Part shown: positions 1 through 11,552 of the stretch, one piece after another
Numbering within the stretch: position 1 is the stretch's first letter
How the letters are laid out: every line of letters starts with the position of its first letter
NCBI GenBank assembly: GCA_019828595.1
Contig: JAHQRK010000001.1
Span: forward strand, 1,736,001 to 1,800,000
Source of the DNA: Aphanomyces cochlioides
Taxonomy: Eukaryota > Oomycota > Saprolegniomycetes > Saprolegniales > Verrucalvaceae
Reading direction: 5' to 3'
DNA: 64,000 nucleotides
The notes under the pieces: model-generated
Told to the model about the DNA's origin: nothing
The model's database searches: none
The model's input: only the letters and a program-made list of their open reading frames with translations
Position numbers and translations under genes: made by a program

Positions 1-499
1 ATGTCGCTCGTGAAGTCAATTGCGGATCTTCGGATTCGTTGTCGGATAGACTGTTGATACTTATGACAGACACATCAGCAGGATTGATGGGTTGCTCTGA
101 TCTACGGACGCAATGAGCAAACTGTGAATGATTTCACCTGGTACCGGATCATTGTTGTATTAACCGTGCGAGTTCGTCTGTCATCGTCGCTGTCACTGAG
201 CTCAATAACATCACCAGGATTGTCTACTCACAGAGAACGTTATACAACTCAATAACTCAAGTGCTTACTGGTTCTTGATCGCTTTGGAATTGGTGAAGCA
301 TCGGACAAAGTCACAACTTGTGGCAAACTGTTTCGTTCCTGACGTGGAGTTTCGCTTGATATGACTGATCTCGCTGGCTTCTACATACACGCCACGTTTC
401 TCGATAGTGCAAAGGCGTCCAACGTACCCTTGTCTGTGCAGGTTGCGCCAAACCGAGTGCGTCCAACATACCATCGATCTCATCATCGCTGCTGCTCAT
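1..499 (-). CDS. Acidic SIM-motif protein, 3' end outside the window
   Basis: I do not recognise the family. The ATG lies at 499-497, and the gene runs off the left edge after four exons. Introns are inferred at 381-427, 224-268 and 102-144; each has a GTANG or GTACC donor and a TAG acceptor, and the joined frame stays open for about 121 codons. The product starts MSSSDDEIDGMLDALGL. It then shows three hydrophobic-plus-acidic stretches (VVTLSD, DVIELSDSDDD, and VSVISI followed by LSDNESED) that look like SUMO-interaction motifs. Between them is a basic PKRSR patch that could be a nuclear signal. The seen parts are the splice sites, open frame and motifs; a nuclear, SUMO-linked role is inference. 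Codon phase across all three junctions agrees, which supports the model. Confidence 0.55.
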
Positions 500-778
500 G
501 ATAAATTTCAATTTCAAAATATAACCCCGACACTCCTTAACCACTGCACCCCTACCTTATCTAACCCTTAAACCCTTGTTTTGACACCAAAGTTCAAGTT
601 GAAAGCAACAAAACTTTTATAAATTAGTTCTCTGAAGTTACTTCGAAGTATATCTTTAATGAATTAATAAATATACAAAGGTAAAATGATATAAGATTTG
701 ATTCATCTTGTTACAAATAAATAGAAGTATTAATTTTCATAGGATTTAAATTCTGAAAGGAGTGATTCAGAGTTGAAA

Positions 779-2473
779 ATGTTGAGGAAGATCGTTTGGC
801 AAACGATGGGACGGAAGGAAGTTGCGCGAACCGCGTCGTCGTCCAGAAGTGGCTTTTTCCAAGAGGCTCCAAGTTTGGGGAATCAATATGAAGATGACAA
901 AGCTTTAGTCTCTCTTGTCCGCCGTTTGATTCCAGCGCAGACACGTCAATCGATGAATCTTGACGAGGAGTTGCATCGATTTGGGGCTCGTGTCGTTGCA
1001 CGAGACATCCTCGACGCATGTGAAGACGCTGAAAACAACCCACCACGACATGTTCCATTCGATCCATGGGGTTATCGCGTCGACAAACTTGTCATGGCCG
1101 AAGGATGGAAGACCATGAAGAGAATCGCAGCTGAAGAAGGACTCATCTCCCTAGCTTATGACAACCAGTTCGGCGAACATGCACGCACGTATCAGTTTGC
1201 AAAGTACTTCCTCTTTGCACCGTCAAGCGCCGTCTTTACATGCCCATTGGCTATGGCTGATGGCGCGGCGCGACTCATTGAGCTCTTACCTCAACGAAGT
1301 GCCACATTGGAGAACGCTCTCAGGCATCTTCTCTCTCGAGATCCAACCCTTGCATGGACATCTGGCCAATGGATGACTGAGCGCCCTGGTGGCAGTGACG
1401 TCTCCAGGACCGAAACGATTGCAGTTCCAGACCCAAACTCCACCACCTACCATATCAGCGGCTTCAAGTGGTTTTCAAGCGCAACGGATTCTGAAATGAC
1501 GTTGCTTCTTGCTCGTCTTGACGATTCACCACGTCTCTCACTCTTCTTTGGGCATATCCATCGTCCAGACGGCAGTGGCCTCAATGGTATTCGTATTCAA
1601 CGCCTCAAGCCTAAACTCGGTACCAAGGCTCTTCCTACTGCCGAATTGGAGCTCGATGGTATGGAAGCAGAGCTTGTTGGAGAACCAGGTCGAGGTGTTG
1701 CCACCATCGCCACGGTACTCAACATCACACGGGTTCACACGGCTGTAAATGCTGTTTCATTTCTCCGACGTTCACTTGCCATTGCCGATTCCTTTGCCTC
1801 GAAACGCGTTGCCTTTGGAAAACTCATCAAGGATCACCCGCTGCACAAGAAGACACTTTGGGATCTACATGCCATCTATCGTCAATGTCTGCACCTTGTA
1901 TTGCATACTGTAGCAGTTCTCGGCCGAGTCGAAGATGCCAGTCGCAGATCCGACGTTAACAAGGAAGACGAGCTCCTTCTTCGACTCCTCACACCTGTTT
2001 TGAAAGCATGGGCGTCCAAGGTAAGTTTTGCTGCGATTAGTGAATGCTGCGAGGCACTCGGGGGTGCTGGCTACGTTGAAGACGTCGGGATTGCTAGGCT
2101 TTTGCGCGACTGCCAAGTGCTTACGATTTGGGAAGGCACCACAAATATCCTTTCATTAGATTTGCGTAAGCTCTTGGTCAAAGACGCTGCATACAAGACT
2201 GCATGGACCCGCTTCTTGAGTCATTTGCTACAAGGAGTGCCGGTATCACCGACGAAAACTGCTATCGAGCAACGCATCAACTCAGTGGCAAGCCAATTAG
2301 ACAACTTCGACGAAAGCGATGCGAGAAATGTCTTGTTCGATATTGGCGAGACAACTTCAGCCGTCTTGTTGCTGGCGCATGCGCATGCAACTGGCGATGC
2401 CGACGACTTGGCCTTTGCGACGTTTGCATGCATGGGAACGTATCCTCTCGAAATCTTGCGTCCTCGTCTCTAA
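779..2473 (+). CDS. AidB/ACAD-type acyl-CoA dehydrogenase, probably mitochondrial
   Basis: A single-exon gene of 564 codons encodes a flavin acyl-CoA dehydrogenase of the AidB/ACAD branch. Family enzymes oxidise acyl-CoA thioesters at the alpha-beta bond using FAD. The signatures TERPGGSDV (substrate/FAD loop), GGAGYVED and WEGTTNILSLDL in the C-terminal helical domain are all present and in the family's order. The length is close to bacterial AidB. I chose the ATG at 779; an in-frame TTG six bases earlier is unlikely to be used in a eukaryote. The first 27 residues (MLRKIVWQTMGRKEV...) are rich in Arg, Lys and Ser and have only one acidic residue, which suggests a mitochondrial presequence. 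The substrate cannot be read from sequence. The gene has no introns, unlike its right-hand neighbour. Confidence 0.9.
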   Translation: MLRKIVWQTMGRKEVARTASSSRSGFFQEAPSLGNQYEDDKALVSLVRRLIPAQTRQSMNLDEELHRFGARVVARDILDACEDAENNPPRHVPFDPWGYRVDKLVMAEGWKTMKRIAAEEGLISLAYDNQFGEHARTYQFAKYFLFAPSSAVFTCPLAMADGAARLIELLPQRSATLENALRHLLSRDPTLAWTSGQWMTERPGGSDVSRTETIAVPDPNSTTYHISGFKWFSSATDSEMTLLLARLDDSPRLSLFFGHIHRPDGSGLNGIRIQRLKPKLGTKALPTAELELDGMEAELVGEPGRGVATIATVLNITRVHTAVNAVSFLRRSLAIADSFASKRVAFGKLIKDHPLHKKTLWDLHAIYRQCLHLVLHTVAVLGRVEDASRRSDVNKEDELLLRLLTPVLKAWASKVSFAAISECCEALGGAGYVEDVGIARLLRDCQVLTIWEGTTNILSLDLRKLLVKDAAYKTAWTRFLSHLLQGVPVSPTKTAIEQRINSVASQLDNFDESDARNVLFDIGETTSAVLLLAHAHATGDADDLAFATFACMGTYPLEILRPRL

Positions 2474-2761
2474 TGCCAATTAATCGAGCTCCTACATGTC
2501 GTCGATCCAAATACATCCTCAAAGCCCAAGCACCTCAGCACGCGTTTGGACAGCTCGAGCTCTATGGAGGTAAGCTGCTTGGTTCTTGATGCATGTGCAT
2601 AATCTTGATATGCTTGGGAAGATCAATGGAGAGAGTTGTGGAAACGTTTTGTAACCGCTCGAAATGGACGGAGAAGTCGCGAGATTCAAATTTCAGGAAG
2701 TTTGACGAAAGATTGCCGGTGGAGAGAGAGAGAGCAAAGCGTGGCTGCCGTGTGAAGAAAG

Positions 2762-5700
2762 ATGAAAGGACTCTTGTGGAAACGCGGACACACGTTTCCA
2801 ACCATGTACGTCCCAAATTTCCATGGCTGTCCTTGACTGCTTTCGTAGGAAACGTGTCTTCTGCGTCTTGGAAGGATCCATGCTCTCTGTCTACAATACA
2901 GAACACGAGCACGACCGTGGGCATGCGCCATATAAAGTGATTGAAGTCACCCAAGTGCAGACGTGGGACGGGCGGACGGCGTTCAAACACTACGACCATG
3001 GCTTTCAAGTCGTCGCATTGGGAGGCAAGACGTATCAGTGCAGCGTCGACTCGGCCCTTCTCCAGAAAGAATGGTGCGATTAGCGGCCATCATGAGCTCT
3101 AAATCTAGAGCCAAACATAGGACCGATGCGATTCAATCGTCGCTAGAAGAACCATATCGAATCGTTGCCGATGAAATCATTCAAGCTCAGAAGCAACTCA
3201 ACTCGGACGTGCGAGACGAACACGAGCTTGCCGATGCAGCAGCCGAGGCCGTAAGCTTCGGATCCTATTTCGATGGTTACAAGGAATTGAGCGTAGGTGC
3301 AACGCGCTGAAGTCGCATCGAAGGCAATTAAAGGCGGTGAAGAGAACATTCAGCTGCTGAAACAGAAGCAAGCTGTCTTGCTAGAAAAACTTGTCGCGGC
3401 TACTCAAGAGCACACAGACGCCGAGCGAAAAGCCAAGGACGTGCTTGATCAATCGAATGTTGCCAAGGACGCAGCGCATGAAGACATCCTCCGCCATGCC
3501 AACGAACCTGCCAAAGTGTCGGAGGAGCTCAAGAAGAACGCTGCCAAGCTCGCTGCCATGTACGAAATCGAAGCGAACGTCGCATCGACGATGCAAAAGA
3601 CCGTCCATGATCTCACGATGGAAATCAAACAAGTCGACTCGCCAGGATTCACATCCATACTCATGTCCTGTGCTGTAGATGGACACCGACATTGCCGCTG
3701 CCGTTGAAGAGTTAAATAAGCTCATGGCGAATGCTGAACAGACGATTCAAAATGCCACGGGAGCGATTCACTCTGCACAAACAGCCAAAGTCAAGGTGAA
3801 ACTGCGCCTTGCGTCGTGGACATCGAGCCATTCACTCGTGGATGCGCTTGCTCAAGGGTAGCCACCAGGCACATTGTCCCCTTTCTTATGTCTTCTGTAG
3901 ATATCTCAAAGTGAAAAACACGATCCAACCCAAGATGCACCGCAAGTACTTTGTCCTCTTTGGCAAAACACTTTGCTGGTACAAGGACGCTGACGACTAT
4001 ATCCACAACACACGAGCGCCGCTTGGTGTTGTTCACGTCGCTGGTCCGATCAAAGACTGGAATGGCCACGTTGGGCTTACGACGTACCCGAACGCCTTTG
4101 CGATTCCGACAGTTGAAGGCAAGGAACTCCACTGCAGTGCGTCAGTCGCGAACGAAGTCTCGACGTGGAACGTTGCCATCATCACTGGAGCAACGATGAT
4201 TCCCATGTCCCCAGAACGAGCACTGGATGCAAAAACCCGCCGCGATTCATTCGACTTGACGTCGCCGCCGCGGCATACGCACCGTCAGAGTTTCTTCGCT
4301 TCGAGTCCGTCACTTGACATTGGAAAACGTGAGCCGACACCTCAAACCCCGAACGAAGAGTCGCTGCCGATTGTCGAAGGCAGTTTGGTCAAGCAAGGGC
4401 ACTTTGTACCGACGATGAAGCGCAAGTACTGCGTCTTGATCGGCGTGAACATTTTCTTCTTTGACAGCCATCAGCACTACATCGAGACTCGAGATGAAGC
4501 TGGCGGCAGCTTATCCCCAACGACACCTCATGTAGCTTGCTCCCAAGTGACGCGTGTTGACGATTGGGATGGTCAGCTCTTGTTGCTGACTTATCATCAT
4601 GGATTTCAAATTGACACGGCGCACCACTCGCATATCCACTGCAGTGCTGCTAGCGCAGCAGAAAAGGAGCGATGGATGAAAGGCATTCGAGCTGCTATTG
4701 CCCACCACACAGCGACGCAGCGTAACGCCGTCCACCATGTCGCCGCGGAAACTGCAGTCCCTCTAACTGACCATGCTCGAGCGACGTTAGAATTCGAATC
4801 AATCTTGACCAACTACTTTCGCGAGCACAATTCAGCCAAAGACCAAGATGTCTACGTCCTCAGCAAGCTCTTTCAAGGGCGAGAAGCGGATTTACTGCGT
4901 CAACTTGACGAGACTTACAATACGACACTTGCAACAGACCATGCTGCTCTCGTGGCGAAACTGTCTCGCTACCACAATGCTCGTCTCCACGACGAGAGCG
5001 CCATTGAAACAGACGGGCTAATTCCCCACCTCGAAGGAATGCTCCAGCACAAAGTTCATGGTGTGCTAAGCTCGTCGCATCCTAAAATCTACGCGGTTCT
5101 GCTGGGAAACAAGCTGCTCCACTTTCCAACGCGTATTGCTGCTCTCACGGAGCCCGACCATCCTTCCGTTTCGATTGCATTTTCAGAAGCTCAAGCCGTC
5201 GAGTCGTTGGAAGTGAAGATCGTGGATGCTCAGGGTAAAGCGCACAAGTACGAAGCAACGTCGTCAGTAGAACGAGACCACTGGGTGCGCACGATGCACT
5301 TGGGACTCGAATACGCTCGAGCCCACCACCAACGCTTGACGCTGAAAGTGAGTGAGAGGTACTCGATGGTCTTGAGAATGCTGGAGGTTTTACTTATCTT
5401 CTTCGTAGCACGACGCTGCAAGAAGTGATGGAGACAGTCTACGACGACAGCCCAGACAGCGTTGAATTCAAGCAGCTCGTTGTGGCTTACTACGAGCAGC
5501 ACAATCCCGACGCACTCGCAAGCGTTGAAGCTTTGCTATTGCATTTTCGTGGCAAGGAACACTTGCTCCTGGAGTCTTTGGACAAGATTTACCACACCTC
5601 ACTGGCGTCAGACCCACACATGACTCGACTGTGTGCGGCTCTGTCAAACGTCACGTTGCCTATTGCTAAAGATGGATCGCCATGGCGAGCATCGCTTGCT

Positions 5701-8700
5701 AGCGACGGATCGGTCCCTCAGCATCGCAAGGAAGGATTTGTCCTTGTGAAATGTGCACCTGCAATCCCAACATTGAAGAAATGCTTTTGCATCATCGACG
5801 AGACAAAATTCACATGCTACAGCGGCATGGACAAGGCGTCGACTCTTCTAGGACCTTGGGGCATCACCCATGTCTCCATCGGTGATGGCCAATTCAGTTT
5901 ATACATTGACACTTCTGACAACCACAAGATTTTCGGTCAACTTTCCAACGAAGTCGAATTGCATGGATGGCTGTCGGCATGCCACGTTGCAATCGCAAGA
6001 CGCCATGTCACTGCTCTCAATGACACGCCTTTAGCTCATTACTTGACGTCGTTTTATGCAAAGACAAATCCATCAAAAGTCTCGGATGTTCCCTTACTCC
6101 TCGACTCGTTTGCGGGTCGTGAAGTCGATCTCCTCCATAAAATCGACGCCGTGTATCATAGTCGCCTGGCGTCTGACCCTGCAGTTCTTGCGCTTTTGCC
6201 ATCGCCAACGCCAACAGCAAAGCTAAGCTCGCCTTGGATTGAGGGATATTTCATGAAGAAGGGATATATGATTCCATCCATGGCCAAGTTTTATGGTGTT
6301 CTCAAACCTCCCGCGACGTTGCACGTATACGACACCAAAGAAGACGCAGCAAACGACGTGTCTGTCCACCATCCCAAGACAATCGCCGCCGTCACGGACT
6401 GGACAGGAAGTACGCATGACAAGTATAAATTTGGCCTCGAGTTTGTCACGATGGACCATCGAACCTACTTTTGTGCCTTCGCCGCTGAAGACGACAAGGT
6501 ATGTATTCTTGGAGACGGCATGAAATTAGATGATTATGCCGTTAGATACGATGGATGGGAGCGATTCAACATGGGTTAGCCATGCAGCGCGTGGAGGCAC
6601 GCGTGGCGTCAGGTGCGCTCTTGAGCTCGACGACAAAAACCATTCGAGACCACATAATCCACGCCTACAGCCACGTGAGCCAGAATTTTGTCCAGGAGCT
6701 GAATGGCGTGCTGGAGTTATCGCATGGTTTTGACTTGGATGTGTTGAAAATGCTCGATAAAAAGTATGGCACGCACATGGCGCTCGACCCTGAAATCACT
6801 GATCTTCTGGACACCCCGGCTGTATCACTTGGACCTTTTGAAGCGCCACTCAAACTGACATCTGCTGACGGCCAGACGAGTCAAAGTCTCTTTGGTGTCC
6901 TCGACGGAGTTACATTAAAGCTCTATGGGTCGCGTGAGGGATTTAAATCGAGTTTACTTCAGCCACAAGCAACTATCAAGTGCTTAGCAGTTGCCCCTTG
7001 GACGGAGATGGGACTTGTCATTGATACAGAAGACGGCACACCAATATATTTGATGGGAGACAGTCCAAAGCAAACGGCCAAATGGATCGATGAAGTCCAA
7101 ACTACGCTGGATAAAGCCACGCTAAGCCATCTCATTCACTCAGTACCAGCGTATACACCCACCATCGATCGATCTGTTTGACATTTTCGTAGGAATGATG
7201 AAAATGTCTTTTCGTGCTTCTTAAGCATCCTTGAAAATGATGGCAGGTCACTCGAACGACGCTATGTCGTCTTGGAAGAGCTCGAGATCAAACTATTTGA
7301 GTCACCGGATGCGTTGGAACCCTTGAAGAGTTTTGTTGTTGAAGCGATTGGACCGTGGAATACTTCGCTCGCACTGCCGACGCTTCCGAAGTTTCCCTTC
7401 CAGCTCGATTGCATGGGACCCCAAGGACGAGTCACGCTGCTTTGCGACGCTGACGATGCTGAAGTCAAAGCTCAATGGGAAAAGCATGCCGCTGATTCAC
7501 TCAAACGTCAAGCTGGATATGATTTGATTAAAGATCAAGCGTTTGAAGTAAGAACGCTTTCCTCCGACGAGATATTCAAGTCACAACAATAGGTCGATCA
7601 TGCAGCAACTTTGGGTCCATCTTCCCAATCAGCTATGATAAAAGGCTACATGACGTATCGATACAACCACAAACACAAATTCGGAGATGAGCAAGAAGGG
7701 TAAAGAGCTCGTTTTCATGATCTATCTCAAGTGGATTTCGAGCAGGTTTTTCGTCTTGGAGAAGGATCGCCTCCTTATGTTTGGTGATGAAGCTAACGCA
7801 ACTTCCATTGAGGCAACACCACAATGGAGCATCACAATTCAGTCGCTGTTTGAGGCGCAGGCAAAAAGTCTACAAGATTTCTACGTCCAAGCCAAGACTG
7901 AGGACAATACCAACGTGACAATCCAATTCATTCCACCAGACGCAAGCGACCGCCAAATTTGGATGCTCGCGATCGCCAGTGCTTTGAACGAGAGCCGTGG
8001 TCAAACGATTTTACAAGAGCAAGAGGTAGATCACATGAAGCCTTCGTAAGTTGAATTAGTTGTCATGTAGCTGGAGCAACGTAGTACACAGTCAGCGATT
8101 CGCCATGCGATGGATCCTCGTGCCGGATTTGTCGTGGTAAATTCGACCATGGAAGGGGAATTGCAGCGGGCGAACGAAGCATTCTTGCACGTCTCGCGAG
8201 ACGCTTGGCGCTATTACGCCCTCGTAAAAGACACAATGAGCTGGTATGCCAGCAAAACTGAAGCTGAGGACAGCTCAAGCAACAACAACGACGATGCAAC
8301 AGCCTCGTCCAGCTTGAAAGTGCTGGGTGTCTCCGACTGGGTGATTCCTCATCACTCGATTCAATCAGGTAGCTCTATTGAAACTGCTGCCGCTGCTAAA
8401 TGCCTTGTTCAGGGTTTCAAGTAGATGTGAAAATCGACGAGACAGTCGATCGGGTGCATTTTATGGCAGACTCTGTCGAAGACAAGGAAAAATGGATTCG
8501 AAACCTCAAAGCTGCTTGCGATGAAGCCGTGGCCGAACAATCGTTGCGAGACATGCTGACACGTCAAGCCACGCTAAAGACTCAACTGAGCTTTGGGCCC
8601 ATCTTCCTGGAAGGCTTTGTCCACTTGAGACGGTCGCATTTTGCAGCCGCCTGGAAAGAACACTATTGCGTACTCAAAGGCCCTTGGTTGTCGATGTATG

Positions 8701-9879
8701 CAACGCGGGAAGAGTACACGACGAAGGCTAAGCCAAGCAGCAAAGTCGAAGTCGTCTTTGTCGGTGAATGGCACGGCGCAGTCTCTGCTGGGGTGAAAAA
8801 CACGTTCCGCATCGAGACTATTGAGCTTGGCTTTATTGAAATGTACGTGGACGACCCGCGGGACAAGCCTCGATGGATGGAAACACTTAAAGACGCCATT
8901 GCGACTCTCAAAGCAGATGAGCTTGTGACGCGGGATATGACATTGCCCAGTTATCCTGGAGCTACGATGGAAGGATATCTGACGAAACATGGCGGCAAAA
9001 TCCGTGGCTCGCTCAAGCGGTGCGTTTATTTGATGGACTCGGTTTCAATGGCAACATCGTAGGTATTGCGTCTTGTTGCGCACGCTTTGGTTGTATTTTG
9101 CCTCCCAAGACGATGCTTTAGGAGGCGTCGATCCTCTTGGCACACTGCAAGTCATTGGGATTGAGCCGACGACGTCAGAGGGGGTACGAGCGTTGTTGTG
9201 GCGAGAAGTAAATTGTTGTATTCTTGTTAGATTGTCCCGGAACACTCTTTCCTCCTTCTCACGACTGGAAATAAAGACAAACTTTGCTGCGAGGCTCATT
9301 CAGGCAAGATCTAGCTATGATTGCTCGACTCTGATGTTCTCAAAAGGTGCTGAGAAGCAGCTCTGGGTCGACGCCATTAAGTCTGAGTTGGAGCTGGAAG
9401 AAAAATTACGCGGCGATATTCGTCTCGCTGAGGAGCGAGAGCGTACGAAAGCAGAGCAGCTCCAAGCCACCGTGAATAAGGCCCGAGCTATTAATCAAGA
9501 AGCGGCAGCACGAGATGCCGAAATGGAAGAAACTCTCAAGCAATTGGAGCGATTCAACAGCAATGGCGTGGATGCTGACGATGACGATGATGATGACGAT
9601 GAGAACGATCAAGGCCTTACTCCGTACGTGGAATACGTCGATGTGGACAATGCGCCTGAAAACTCGCCCGTAAGACGAGCGTCCAAGAGCAGGCTGCAGA
9701 AGGCCCAACCCGTGCCAGCCGCTGAGCCACAGCCATTTTGGACGAGCTGGTGTCGGTGCTTTTCCCGGCCACCTCTCGACGCGATGAAACTGCGCCATGA
9801 TCCAGGTCTGACAGAGCATGAGCGACGATTATATTCGTGCGAGTACTACTCGAATGGAACGATCGACACGTCGTTGTAA
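2762..9879 (+). CDS. Giant protein with about twelve pleckstrin-homology domains
   Basis: Fifteen short exons encode roughly 2,160 residues. Introns: 2806-2848, 3251-3296, 3633-3678, 3858-3900, 5359-5408, 6499-6545, 7151-7192, 7548-7592, 7700-7745, 8026-8070, 8369-8412, 9020-9062, 9184-9230 and a GC-AG intron at 9304-9346. From 3297 to the stop the exons sum to an exact multiple of three. About twelve PH domains are visible from the G-x-L-x-K...R-Y-C-V-L start and the closing Trp helix, for example MKGLLWKRGHTFPTMKR, EGSLVKQGHFVPTMKRKY, EGYFMKKG and MEGYLTKHGG. Between some PH domains sits a repeated helical module (HNP...F-x-G-R-E...LL...LD..Y.T.LA.DP), seen four times. A coiled coil follows PH1. 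The C-terminus has an acidic Asp run and Cys/Trp residues. PH domains bind phosphoinositides or proteins, so a membrane scaffold role is inferred. One apparent frameshift lies near 3080. Confidence 0.85.
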
Positions 9880-9887
9880 TACACATA

Positions 9888-11288
9888 TTAACTGGATTGC
9901 TTGTATCGCAAGGCAGTCTGTAGGTAGTCAAGAGAAGCTTTGGCTGCCCAAGACTTGAGTTGAAATGGCCACCACCACGACGTGGACTCAAAAAAGCCAC
10001 AGTGACCGCCATACGTCGTCAGCGCAAGCATCGAGTTGGGGTTGATGTCAAAGACGGACCAGTTGATCTGGCCGTACGTGCAGACAGGATCGTCCTTGGC
10101 ATTGATGCACAGTACTGGCACTGCTATGTTCTCCACAGCGCGCATTGGATTGTTGTCTTTCCAGTAGGATGCCAAGTCAGTGTAACCATGGAGTGGCATA
10201 TACACGTGACGATCAAACTCCGCCACGGAGGATGCACTCATCGCGGCGGCATAGTCAATCACATGGGCCAAGGTGGATTCATGTTGGCGGAGGAAATTCT
10301 ACAGTGCTTGTGAGGACATAGCATGCAAGATGATAGAATACTTTGAGTCCAAGTGTGAGCACGGAATCGTACGGGGGATTGATTCCTCCATTGCAAAACA
10401 AATCGACGGAATCGTAGCCTAAGTTGACGGAGAAAGTCATGAAAGAGAAGATGGAGGCGTACTACCTGGTGAAACAAACACACCAGCACTCAGCTCACAG
10501 TCCGCTCCCGTTTCGCCCAAGTACGAACAAAGCAAGCCCGATCCCGCAGAGAAACCAACGCCTGCAGGCAGCTCCATCAAAGATGCCGGAGGGATAGCTC
10601 ATACCGACGATAGACGCAGAAGGATACAAGACTTTGATGTGGTGAATCACTTGCTTCATGTCGGCAATGCATCCAAACGCTTGGAGAGATGGGACCGTCA
10701 ACGTAGTGCCACCGTGGCCACGCTTGTTGAAGACAACTGGACGAAACCCAGCATTCAGCGCTTCAGCACAGTACGAACGATACCCAGCACTGCATCCTGA
10801 ATCAAGATTAGCGTGAGATATCACCTTTCACGACTTTACCTGTCAATCCATGCAACACGAGTAGGATCGGAGCATTCTCTGGCAATCCTGCTGTGCCTTT
10901 GCACCAATCAACTGCAACGTGGCCACCGTCTCGTAGTCGCAGCATTTCACGTGAGTACTTGACATTGGCTTGCGGCCAAATCACTGTGAGCAATACTTGG
11001 ACATGAGCGCTCATGGCCCACCACGGCGGATGAAACTTGGACTGAAGTGTGGCGCAGTTCTATAGAGTATCGTCAGCTCATCAAGCGCAAGTCAGAGCAG
11101 CTACAAACCTCAGCGATGAATGCATTGAGCTTGGACGAGCCGTTGTAGACAAGCTGAACTTTTGTCTGCTTGTCCGTGTAAGTGTAGAAAACCGCGTAGG
11201 ACACAATAAGCGCAACCAAGATGATCAAAGACACTTCAAACACGCCGTGGCTAGCGGCAAAGAGTGTCGGCAAGTCCAGAAGCTCCAT
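9888..11288 (-). CDS. ABHD1/3 (YheT-like) alpha/beta hydrolase, membrane anchored
   Basis: Six exons encode 391 residues. Introns are at 11060-11108, 10797-10839, 10562-10604, 10419-10465 and 10299-10341; the exon lengths sum to a multiple of three. The N-terminus has one hydrophobic segment (about residues 17-35), as expected for the ER or Golgi-anchored ABHD1/ABHD3 group. Catalytic elements are all present: HGLTG oxyanion region, nucleophile elbow GFSAG created by joining exons 3 and 4, acid in AKDDPV, and histidine in YGGHCGF. These define the UPF0017/YheT family, whose members act on lipids such as phospholipids; the exact substrate is unknown here. The start ATG at 11288 was chosen because it places the membrane helix near the N-terminus. 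It converges on the PH-domain gene with only 8 bp between the stops, so the two transcripts must overlap or end very close together. Confidence 0.88.
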
Positions 11289-11552
11289 GTAGATTGACTG
11301 GTTGACGAAGCAACTCTGGTCTTGCCCAAGAGGAACGAATCCTCGAACAAGTTGACAGATCCAAAATAATATATGGGGGAGGTCTATTTGTTGAAAATTC
11401 ATAATTTAATTTCTAAAATTCAATTATTAATTCTATTTTAATACTAGTATGAATTTATATTTTATTTTGAAAATTCAATATTTTTATTTCGTGTTTGAGA
11501 ATCGTAAACAGAAAGGGGGTGGGGGGACATTTGAAAACGTGACAGTGTGAAC

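Noticed and set aside
265..486. Small cilia-type protein (CFAP418-like CDF motif) at the left edge
   Set aside because: A different splice phase gives a longer consistent frame with SUMO-interaction-like motifs; the CDF stretch is in the wrong frame.
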